Source of the DNA: an uncultured Rhodanobacter sp.
GTDB lineage: Bacteria > Pseudomonadota > Gammaproteobacteria > Xanthomonadales > Rhodanobacteraceae
Direction of reading: 5' to 3'
DNA: 6,672 nucleotides
Assembly: GCA_903827735.1 (NCBI GenBank)
Contig: CAIKJM010000195.1
Coordinates: 1 to 6,672 of the forward strand
Part shown: piece by piece, positions 1 through 5,069 of the stretch
How positions within the stretch are numbered: position 1 is the first letter of the stretch
How the letters are laid out: every line of letters begins with the position of its first letter
Notes under the pieces: generated by a model
What the model saw: the letters and a program-made list of their open reading frames with translations, nothing else
The model's database searches: none
Told to the model about the DNA's origin: nothing
Program-made: the position numbers and the translations under genes

Positions 1-606
1 GAGAGCGGCAACCTCGGCATCCGGTTCGAGGCAAAAACGGACAAGCCCACTATCGTCAATATGACGAATCACGGCATCTTCAATCTTGCTGGCGAAGGTG
101 CACCCGGCGGCGCGATGAATCAGCGCCTCACCATTCCAGCCAGCGCGATCACGCCGGTCAACGCGACGCTGATACCGACCGGCCAGCTGCGGCCGGTTGC
201 CGGTACGGTGTTCGACTTCCGCACGCCACGCGTCATCGCCGATGGACTTCGCGACGGTCGGGACGAGCAAATCGTTTTTGGCCGCGGCTATGACCACAAC
301 TTCGCGCTCGACAAGGGCGTTACCAAGACGCCGCAGCTGGCCGCACGACTCGAAGACCCTGCCTCTGGCCGTGTGCTGGAAGTGTTGAGCACCGAGCCCG
401 GCGTGCAGTTTTATACCGGCAACTTTCTCGACGGCACCTTCATCGGCAAGCAGAAACACGTCTACCGAATGGGCGACGGCGTTGCGCTGGAGCCGCAGAA
501 ATTTCCCGATGCGCCGAATGAGCCAGGCTTTGTCTCGGCACGCGTCGATCCGGGCAAGCCCTACATACACACCATGATTTATCGCCTTTCCACGCTTCCC
601 GAGTGA
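1..606 (+). CDS. galM: Aldose 1-epimerase (galactose mutarotase), 3' part
   Basis: Interconverts the alpha and beta anomers of aldoses such as glucose, galactose, xylose or arabinose, supplying the anomer used by later enzymes. The frame is open from base 1, so the start lies outside the window; 201 residues are visible of a family length of roughly 340-380. Visible hallmarks are TNHGIFNLAG with the conserved His at visible residue 24, GYDHNFAL with the conserved Asp at residue 98, QFYTGNFLDGT near residues 136-146, and the catalytic-base Glu at residue 164 in ALEPQKFPDAPN. These match the His, Asp and Glu of the GalM active site as known for the family. The gene ends in TGA, 13 bp before the dehydratase gene on the same strand, so the two are probably co-transcribed. 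This implies a role in uptake or oxidation of a sugar feeding that dehydratase. A signal peptide cannot be judged because the N-terminus is missing. Confidence 0.93.
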   Translation, partial: ESGNLGIRFEAKTDKPTIVNMTNHGIFNLAGEGAPGGAMNQRLTIPASAITPVNATLIPTGQLRPVAGTVFDFRTPRVIADGLRDGRDEQIVFGRGYDHNFALDKGVTKTPQLAARLEDPASGRVLEVLSTEPGVQFYTGNFLDGTFIGKQKHVYRMGDGVALEPQKFPDAPNEPGFVSARVDPGKPYIHTMIYRLSTLPE

Positions 607-619
607 TCTGCAGCCCGCC

Positions 620-2416
620 ATGAACAACCCCACCCACCCCAAGCTTCGTTCGCGCGCCTGGTTCAATAATTCCGACAATATCGACATGACCGCGCTCTAT
701 CTGGAGCGTTACCTCAACTTCGGACTGTCGTTGGAAGAACTGCGTTCGGGCAAGCCGATCATCGGCATCGCCCAGACTGGCAGCGATCTTTCGCCATGCA
801 ATCGCCATCACATGGTGCTCGCCGAGCGCGTGCGCGACGGCATCCGCGAGGCGGGCGGGATACCGCTGGAATTCCCGGTGCACCCGATCCAGGAAACCGG
901 CAAGCGCCCAACCGCCGGCCTCGATCGCAACCTCGCCTATCTGTCGCTGGTCGAGGTGCTGTACGGCTATCCGATTGATGGCGTGGTGCTCACCATCGGC
1001 TGCGACAAGACCACGCCTGCGTGCCTGATGGGAGCCGCGACGGTGAACATTCCGGCCATCGCACTTTCCGTCGGCCCTATGCTCAACGGCTGGCACAAGG
1101 GCGAACGTACAGGCTCGGGCACGATCGTATGGAAAGCGCGCGAGCTGCTGGCCACTGGCGCCATCGACGAGGATGGCTTCATCAAACTGGTTGCCTCGTC
1201 CGCGCCGTCGACGGGTTACTGCAACACGATGGGCACGGCGACAACGATGAACAGCCTGGCCGAAGCGCTCGGCATGCAGCTGCCGGGCTCGGCGGCCATT
1301 CCGGCGCCTTATCGCGACCGGCAGGAAATCGCCTATTACACCGGCAAGCGCATCGTCGAGATGGTGGCCAAGGACCTGAAACCCTCGGACATCCTTACCC
1401 GCGAGGCATTCCTCAATGCCATCGTGGTCAACTCCGCCATCGGCGGATCGACCAACGCGCCGATTCATCTGGCGGCGATCGCCCGCCATATCGGCGTGGA
1501 ACTGGCCATCGACGACTGGCAGACCTACGGCCACAAGGTCCCGCTGATGGTCAACCTGCAGCCATCGGGCGAATACCTTGGCGAAGACTTCTATCGCGCC
1601 GGCGGCGTGCCTGCCGTCGTGGCCGAGCTGATGAAGCAGGGCCTGATTCATGAGAATGCGATAACGGCCAACGGCAAAACCATCGGCGATAACTGCCGCG
1701 ATGCGACGATCGAGGACGATCGCGTGATCCGCCCCTTCGCCGCCCCGCTGAAAAAGGACGCCGGCTTTATCGTGCTGCGCGGTAATCTGTTCGACAGCGC
1801 GATCATGAAGACCAGCGTGATCAGCCCGCAGTTTCGCGAACGCTATCTCAGCAACCCGGAAGACCCCGAGGCGTTCGAGGGGCCGGCAGTGGTGTTCGAC
1901 GGTCCGGAGGATTACCACCACCGCATCGACGACCCGTCGCTCGGCATCACCACCGACACCCTGCTTTTCATGCGCGGTGCCGGACCCGTTGGATACCCGG
2001 GCTCGGCCGAAGTGGTGAACATGCGTCCGCCCAACTATCTCATTCGCGAAGGCGTGCACGCCCTGCCCTGCATCGGCGACGGCCGCCAGTCGGGCACCTC
2101 GGGATCGCCTTCCATCCTAAACGCCAGCCCGGAGGCGGCGGTCATGGGTGGCCTAGCGCTAATCCGCACCGGCGATCGCGTTCGCATCGACCTCGGCAAG
2201 GGCACCGCCAACGTGCTGATCAGCGATGAGGAGCTGGCCGAACGGCGGCGAGCACTGACCGAAGCGGGCGGCTACGCCTATCCGGCGTCGCAAACGCCGT
2301 GGCAGGAAATCCAGCGCAAGATCGTCGGTCAGATGGAGACCGGCGCCATTCTCGAAGGCGCCGAAAACTATCAGCAGATCGCTCAAACACGTGGACTGCC
2401 GCGGGATAGCCATTAA
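620..2416 (+). CDS. IlvD/Edd-family pentonate dehydratase (D-xylonate/L-arabonate type)
   Basis: Dehydrates a sugar acid to the 2-keto-3-deoxy acid using an iron-sulfur cluster, a step of non-phosphorylating sugar oxidation. The 598-residue length and the sequence (RSGKPIIGIAQTGSDLSPCN near residue 42, the VHPI segment at 87-90, DGRQSGTSGSPSILNASPE near 487-505) are those of the sugar-acid branch, as in Caulobacter XylD, rather than IlvD of branched-chain amino acid synthesis. The three likely cluster cysteines are Cys60 (SPCN), Cys128 (GCDKTTPA) and Cys201 (GYCNTMGTA). Asp129 and Lys130 are the expected metal-site residues, and Ser491 in RQSGT is the likely catalytic Ser. These assignments come from recalled XylD and L-arabonate dehydratase structures. 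The ATG start follows the mutarotase stop by 13 bp with only a weak ribosome site, which suggests translational coupling. The exact substrate (D-xylonate, L-arabonate or a hexonate) cannot be read from sequence, so no symbol is given. Confidence 0.93.
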   Translation: MNNPTHPKLRSRAWFNNSDNIDMTALYLERYLNFGLSLEELRSGKPIIGIAQTGSDLSPCNRHHMVLAERVRDGIREAGGIPLEFPVHPIQETGKRPTAGLDRNLAYLSLVEVLYGYPIDGVVLTIGCDKTTPACLMGAATVNIPAIALSVGPMLNGWHKGERTGSGTIVWKARELLATGAIDEDGFIKLVASSAPSTGYCNTMGTATTMNSLAEALGMQLPGSAAIPAPYRDRQEIAYYTGKRIVEMVAKDLKPSDILTREAFLNAIVVNSAIGGSTNAPIHLAAIARHIGVELAIDDWQTYGHKVPLMVNLQPSGEYLGEDFYRAGGVPAVVAELMKQGLIHENAITANGKTIGDNCRDATIEDDRVIRPFAAPLKKDAGFIVLRGNLFDSAIMKTSVISPQFRERYLSNPEDPEAFEGPAVVFDGPEDYHHRIDDPSLGITTDTLLFMRGAGPVGYPGSAEVVNMRPPNYLIREGVHALPCIGDGRQSGTSGSPSILNASPEAAVMGGLALIRTGDRVRIDLGKGTANVLISDEELAERRRALTEAGGYAYPASQTPWQEIQRKIVGQMETGAILEGAENYQQIAQTRGLPRDSH

Positions 2417-2442
2417 CCGATCGCGGTTGTAATGCCATTGGG

Positions 2443-2470
2443 TGCCGAAGCCTGCGTGCAGGCCTAGGCA
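2443..2470. terminator. Possible hairpin between convergent genes
   Basis: An imperfect inverted repeat lies in the 65-bp gap between the dehydratase and asnB stops. The outer arms TGCC (2443-2446) and GGCA (2467-2470) enclose a 3x3 internal loop and the inner arms GCCTGC (2450-2455) and GCAGGC (2458-2463). It is symmetric and could act for both converging genes, but there is no T tract on either strand. A second small hairpin, AACCG/CGGTT with an ATCG loop (2415-2428), overlaps the dehydratase stop codon. Termination is inferred from position only. Confidence 0.35.
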
Positions 2471-2481
2471 CTGAAGAATTC

Positions 2482-4164
2482 TCAGGCCAGCGCGTCGTCG
2501 TGTACGCCACGTACCGCACGACCGGACGGGTCCGCCGCGTTGGCAAACGCCGGATCCCAGGCCAGCGCCGCCGGCGACGAGCAGGCAATCGACTTGCCGC
2601 CGGGCACAGTCGCCGCGCAGGCTTCACCCGGAAAGTGCTGTTCGAAAATGCGGCGATAGAAATAAGCCTCCTTGGTGGCGGGTGTGTTGAACGGATAGCG
2701 CGCGGCCGCAGCAGCGAATTCGCGATCGGTCACGGCCTGCTCTGCTTGCGCCTTCAGGCCATCGATCCAGCCGTAACCCACGCCGTCGCTGAACTGCTCT
2801 TTCTGGCGCCACAGGATTTTTTCCGGCAGCGCGCCGTCGAAGGCTTCGCGCAGCACACCCTTTTCCATTTTTCGGTTAGACGGGCCGGCCTTGTCGATCA
2901 TCTTGTGCTGTGCGTCCATGCCCATCGCCACGTCGATAAATTCCAGATCGAGAAACGGCACGCGCGCCTCGACGCCCCAAGCCATCATCGCCTTGTTGGC
3001 GCGCAGGCAGTCATAGCTGTGCAGCGCGTCGATCTTGCGCACGGTCTCCTCGTGGAACGCCTCGGCCGACGGCGCCTTGTGGAAATACAGGTAGCCGCCG
3101 AACAGCTCGTCCGAGCCCTCGCCCGACAGCACCATCTTCACGCCCATCGCCTTGATGCGCCGCGCCAGCAGATACATCGGCGTGGCGGCGCGAATCGTGG
3201 TGACGTCATAGGTTTCGATATGGCGAATGACCTCGGGCAACGCGTCCAGCCCTTCCCAGAAGGTGTAGACGAAGCCGTGATGCACAGTTCCCAGTGCATC
3301 AGCGGCGATTTGCGCGGCCGCGAGATCGGGCGAGCCCTCCAGACCGATCGCGAACGAATGCAGCCGCGGCCACCACGCTTCGCTGCGATCTTCGTCCTCG
3401 ATGCGCTCGCGCGCGAAGCGCGCAGCACACGCAGCGACCAAAGAAGAATCGAGGCCACCCGATAGCAGCACGCCGTAAGGTACGTCGGTCATCAGCTGGC
3501 GATGCACGGCCTGCTCGAAAGCCAGTTTGAGCGCGGCCGGCTCGACCGACGCCCCCTGCGTATGCGCATAGTCACGCCACGGTTTGACGTAATACTGGCG
3601 CAGCTCGCCGCTGGCGCTGTCGTAGATGTGGCCTGGTGGAAACGACGCGACATCCGCGCAAAGGCCGACCAGCGATTTCATTTCCGAAGCCACGCACAGA
3701 CGGCCGTGCGTATCGTGGCCCCAGTACAGCGGACATACGCCGATCGGGTCGCGCGCAATCAGGTAACGCTGCGCTTCGCCATCCCACAGCGCAAAGGCGA
3801 AGATGCCGTTGAGCCTGTTGAAGAAATCGGTATCGCCATCGCGGTACATCGCGCTGATGACTTCGCAATCGGAGCCGGTGGTGAAGTCATACGCGCTGCC
3901 GGCGCGCAGTTCGCGGTGGTTGTAGATTTCGCCGTTGACCGCCAGCGCCAGCGCGCCGTCGCGCGAACGCAGCGGCTGCGCGCCGCTTGCCGGATCGACG
4001 ATGGCGAGGCGCTCGTGCACCAGGATCGCCCCCGCGTCGACAAACACGCCGCTCCAGTCCGGCCCGCGATGGCGCTGCCGCTGCGAGAGTTCCAGGGCTT
4101 GGCGACGCAGCTGCGCCAGATCATCGCCGGGCTGCAGGTCGAACATTCCGAAAATGGAACACAT
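2482..4164 (-). CDS. asnB: Asparagine synthase (glutamine-hydrolysing), AsnB
   Basis: Makes asparagine from aspartate, ATP and glutamine in the cytoplasm. The product is 560 residues, close to the 554 of E. coli AsnB, and collinear with it. The N-terminal glutaminase domain starts MCSIFG, with Cys2 as nucleophile after Met removal. It also shows RHRGPDWSG (31-39), HERLAIVD with Arg52, NGEIYNH with Asn77 and Glu79, and GSDCEV with Asp99. The synthetase domain has the PP-loop SGGLDSS (235-241), the ETYDVTTIRA segment near 317-326, SGEGSDE (347-353) with the likely catalytic Glu349, and RQKEQFSDGVGY (453-464). The C-terminus DPSGRAVRGVH is also AsnB-like. The frame stays open 90 codons further upstream, but the start at 4164 is fixed by the required Cys2 and by a good ribosome site. 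Upstream on the same strand lies an Asn-codon leader and terminator, which suggests control by attenuation in response to Asn. Confidence 0.97.
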   Translation of the reverse strand: MCSIFGMFDLQPGDDLAQLRRQALELSQRQRHRGPDWSGVFVDAGAILVHERLAIVDPASGAQPLRSRDGALALAVNGEIYNHRELRAGSAYDFTTGSDCEVISAMYRDGDTDFFNRLNGIFAFALWDGEAQRYLIARDPIGVCPLYWGHDTHGRLCVASEMKSLVGLCADVASFPPGHIYDSASGELRQYYVKPWRDYAHTQGASVEPAALKLAFEQAVHRQLMTDVPYGVLLSGGLDSSLVAACAARFARERIEDEDRSEAWWPRLHSFAIGLEGSPDLAAAQIAADALGTVHHGFVYTFWEGLDALPEVIRHIETYDVTTIRAATPMYLLARRIKAMGVKMVLSGEGSDELFGGYLYFHKAPSAEAFHEETVRKIDALHSYDCLRANKAMMAWGVEARVPFLDLEFIDVAMGMDAQHKMIDKAGPSNRKMEKGVLREAFDGALPEKILWRQKEQFSDGVGYGWIDGLKAQAEQAVTDREFAAAAARYPFNTPATKEAYFYRRIFEQHFPGEACAATVPGGKSIACSSPAALAWDPAFANAADPSGRAVRGVHDDALA

Positions 4165-4170
4165 CGCACT

Positions 4171-4177
4171 TCCCCTT
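4171..4177 (-). promoter_or_regulatory. Ribosome binding site of asnB
   Basis: On the minus strand AAGGGGA lies six bases before the ATG at 4164. It supports that start over the upstream in-frame ATG at 4434, whose extension would translate repeat DNA and would bury the catalytic Cys2. Confidence 0.75.
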
Positions 4178-4213
4178 GGTTTGTTTGATGAGTCTTTACT
4201 GATTACAAAACCG

Positions 4214-4356
4214 GGATGCCCGGCGATTTGTTCCTGCGTTCGGCATACGGCCATCCGTGGATGGCCGGAAACTGCTCCTGCATTTCCGGTGTACCGGCCA
4301 TCCATGGCCCGCCGGAAACTGCTCCTGCATTTCCGGCGTACCGGCCATCCATGGCC
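4214..4356. repeat. Three tandem copies of a ~47-bp palindromic repeat
   Basis: Two near-identical copies have a 47-bp period: 4264-4309 and 4311-4356 agree at 45 of 46 bases. A diverged third copy (4214-4260, about 45 bp after alignment) precedes them. Each good copy has an inner inverted repeat CCGGAAA/TTTCCGG around an 11-base loop (4265-4271 with 4283-4289; 4312-4318 with 4330-4336). The middle copy also has outer 10-base arms GGATGGCCGG (4259-4268) and CCGGCCATCC (4294-4303), which compete with the inner pairing. The block lies between the attenuator hairpin and asnB, so it would be transcribed into the asnB leader. It resembles a REP-type extragenic palindrome, but membership of a genome-wide family cannot be shown here. 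Confidence 0.88.
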
Positions 4357-4358
4357 AT

Positions 4359-4391
4359 AAAAAAGAAGGCCCGCACTGGGCGGGCCTTCTT
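4359..4391 (-). terminator. Intrinsic terminator (attenuator) upstream of asnB
   Basis: On the minus strand AAGAAGGCCCGC (4391-4380) and GCGGGCCTTCTT (4374-4363) form a perfect 12-bp stem with a five-base loop, followed by a run of six T (4364-4359). The U tract is on the asnB strand only; the plus strand has no comparable tract, so it is directional. It ends about 195 bp before the asnB start and could also stop transcripts from the STAS/SEC14 gene. Its 5' arm is complementary to the end of the Asn leader frame, which points to a regulated attenuator rather than a plain terminator. Confidence 0.9.
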
Positions 4392-4432
4392 CGCGTGTCT
4401 TTCGTGGAATCCGAACTACGCGAAGGCCCGCC
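4379..4432 (-). promoter_or_regulatory. Antiterminator pairing of the asnB attenuator
   Basis: On the minus strand GGCGGGCCTT (4432-4423) is perfectly complementary to AAGGCCCGCC (4388-4379), which lies within the terminator's 5' arm and loop. The pairing extends with CGCG (4422-4419) to CGCG (4395-4392) after a three-base bulge, giving 14 pairs. It excludes the terminator stem. The upstream strand covers the last leader codons up to the base before the stop codon, so a ribosome at the stop would mask it, while one stalled earlier on the Asn codons would leave it free. The complementarity is seen directly; the regulatory role is inferred from the trp and his attenuator model. Confidence 0.75.
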
Positions 4433-4538
4433 AACGGCTGGCGTTATTATTCGCGTTGTTATGGCTGTTACCCACAAGCGCGACCGGCTGCGCTATAAGC
4501 GCGGCGCTGGTCGAGAAGCTGGGAGTCATTGAAGTCAT
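4416..4538 (-). CDS. Asn-rich leader peptide upstream of asnB
   Basis: This is a 40-codon frame from ATG at 4538 to TAG at 4416-4418. Residues 23-34 read GNSHNNANNNAS, with six Asn codons (AAC, AAC, AAC, AAT, AAT, AAC) between 4469 and 4443. The peptide has no recognised domain. Its probable job is to be translated as a sensor of charged tRNA-Asn, like the His run of hisL or the Trp pair of trpL. The start is uncertain: ATG at 4529 gives 37 residues and GTG at 4475 gives 19, and none has a clear Shine-Dalgarno sequence. The frame is also open further up to an ATG at 4727 inside the STAS/SEC14 gene, which I consider less likely. AAY codons are uncommon in such GC-rich DNA, so the cluster stands out. 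Confidence 0.7.
   Translation of the reverse strand: MTSMTPSFSTSAALIAQPVALVGNSHNNANNNASRWRAFA
4429..4443 (-). promoter_or_regulatory. Possible 1:2 (pause) hairpin of the attenuator
   Basis: On the minus strand CGCCA (4443-4439) and TGGCG (4433-4429) form a five-bp stem around a five-base loop. It overlaps the last Asn codon on one side and the antiterminator strand on the other, the position of the 1:2 hairpin in classical attenuators. Forming it would block the antiterminator. The stem is short, so this part is tentative. Confidence 0.45.
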
Positions 4539-4544
4539 GGCTCG

Positions 4545-4573
4545 ACTAAAACAGATACGGCGCGCCAACGCAA
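4545..4573 (-). promoter_or_regulatory. Candidate promoter for the asnB leader
   Basis: On the minus strand TTGCGT (4573-4568) and TTTAGT (4550-4545) are 17 bases apart, with a TGT extended -10 directly before the second box. The hexamers match the sigma-70 consensus in three and four positions. Transcription would begin around 4538, at or next to the first leader ATG, giving a leader of about 180 bases to the terminator. If correct, the first ATG would be leaderless, or the ATG at 4529 or GTG at 4475 is used instead. Read by eye only. Confidence 0.4.
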
Positions 4574-4609
4574 GCCCGCTGATGCGACACGCCGCGCAGG
4601 TGCCGGCAA

Positions 4610-4984
4610 CTAGCCGCGCGGCGGCTCGCTGATCCAGCTGATCGCCGACGCCAGCTCCGCATTGCTGAAAAGCCGGAATTCCGCCGGTATCGCAAAGCCC
4701 ATCGCTGTCGCCGTCATGCGCAGCCACTGCACGTCGGTGACCAGCGCGACCCGATCCCAGCTGCTGAGATGGCGCATGCCGAGCTTGGCGTCATCCCACA
4801 TCGCGCCCGGGTCGAAGCCGGTGAACTGTTCGCCGATGTGATAAATCAGGCGAAGCTTGCGGTTCAGCGCAAACGCCGCTTCGACATCGGGCACGATGAT
4901 CCGCGCATAGTCGTCCGCCGTGACCTGACCAATGGCACGAAAGCCGAGCGTTCCGGCCGGCAGTCCCTGAATCTGTTCGATCAT
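4610..4984 (-). CDS. SpoIIAA-like STAS/SEC14-domain protein
   Basis: A 124-residue soluble protein without signal peptide or membrane segment. The pattern GFRAIGQVTADDY near residues 14-26, PDVEAAFALNRKLRLIYHIG (32-51), a central segment FTGFDPGAMWDDAKLG, then WDRVALVTDVQWLR (76-89) and an ending like FSNAELASAISWI is that of the SpoIIAA-like family (STAS/SEC14 fold). Members are common and mostly uncharacterised, and no specific partner is known to me. The start at 4984 is chosen because AGGAG lies directly upstream; an in-frame ATG 17 codons earlier lacks such a site. It lies 85 bp after recJ on the same strand and may be read from recJ or from its own promoter. The terminator at 4391-4359 is the first clear one downstream. 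Family assignment is from pattern recognition. Confidence 0.85.
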   Translation of the reverse strand: MIEQIQGLPAGTLGFRAIGQVTADDYARIIVPDVEAAFALNRKLRLIYHIGEQFTGFDPGAMWDDAKLGMRHLSSWDRVALVTDVQWLRMTATAMGFAIPAEFRLFSNAELASAISWISEPPRG

Positions 4985-4990
4985 CGCTTG

Positions 4991-4995
4991 CTCCT
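4991..4995 (-). promoter_or_regulatory. Ribosome binding site of the STAS/SEC14 gene
   Basis: On the minus strand AGGAG lies six bases before the ATG at 4984 (AGGAGCAAGCGATG). It decides this start over the in-frame ATG at 5035. Confidence 0.75.
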
Positions 4996-5069
4996 GGCAT
5001 AGGTGAATGCATTTGAATCTAGCAGCAGCTTGCATCGGTCATCGTGAACGATGCGAACAGCGTGCTTCG

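Larger units (their letters stand above)
4359..4538 (-). promoter_or_regulatory. Putative Asn-responsive transcription attenuator of asnB
   Basis: This is the whole leader as one unit: a short frame with six Asn codons in nine positions, a 1:2 hairpin, an antiterminator strand, and a terminator with a U tract, all on the asnB strand and about 180 bases long. The order and spacing match ribosome-mediated attenuators of his, trp, thr and leu operons. Predicted behaviour is that low charged tRNA-Asn stalls the ribosome at 4469-4443 and lets asnB be transcribed, whereas high Asn ends transcription near 4359. The tandem repeats and asnB follow. The elements are visible in the sequence; the function is inferred. 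Confidence 0.72.

Noticed and set aside
440..2059. A 539-codon open frame on the minus strand
   Set aside because: It is antisense to the mutarotase and the well-recognised dehydratase. The product is rich in His, Arg, Ala and Gly with no recognisable domain, typical of the mirror frame of a GC-rich gene.
2500..4188. Long plus-strand frames opposite asnB (2500-3465 and 3502-4188)
   Set aside because: They lie antisense to asnB, whose protein matches its family from end to end. The antisense products show no domain and reflect codon bias.
4359..4391. Reading the hairpin as nothing more than the terminator of the STAS/SEC14 gene
   Set aside because: It lies over 200 bases past that stop codon, and its 5' arm pairs with the end of an Asn-rich frame. 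It may still serve that gene as well, but the attenuator explains more of the structure.
4400..4420. A T-loop-like sequence (GTTCGGATTCC, minus strand) suggesting a tRNA
   Set aside because: The loop has an extra base, and no matching acceptor, D or anticodon arms can be drawn around it.
4165..4434. A 90-codon N-terminal extension of AsnB from ATG 4434
   Set aside because: It would translate the tandem repeats and the terminator hairpin and would remove the N-terminal Cys needed for glutaminase activity. The start at 4164 has a good ribosome site.
4537..4632. A 31-codon plus-strand frame starting MARLKQIRR
   Set aside because: No well-spaced ribosome site and no recognised family. It lies opposite the leader region and overlaps the 3' end of the STAS/SEC14 gene on the other strand.
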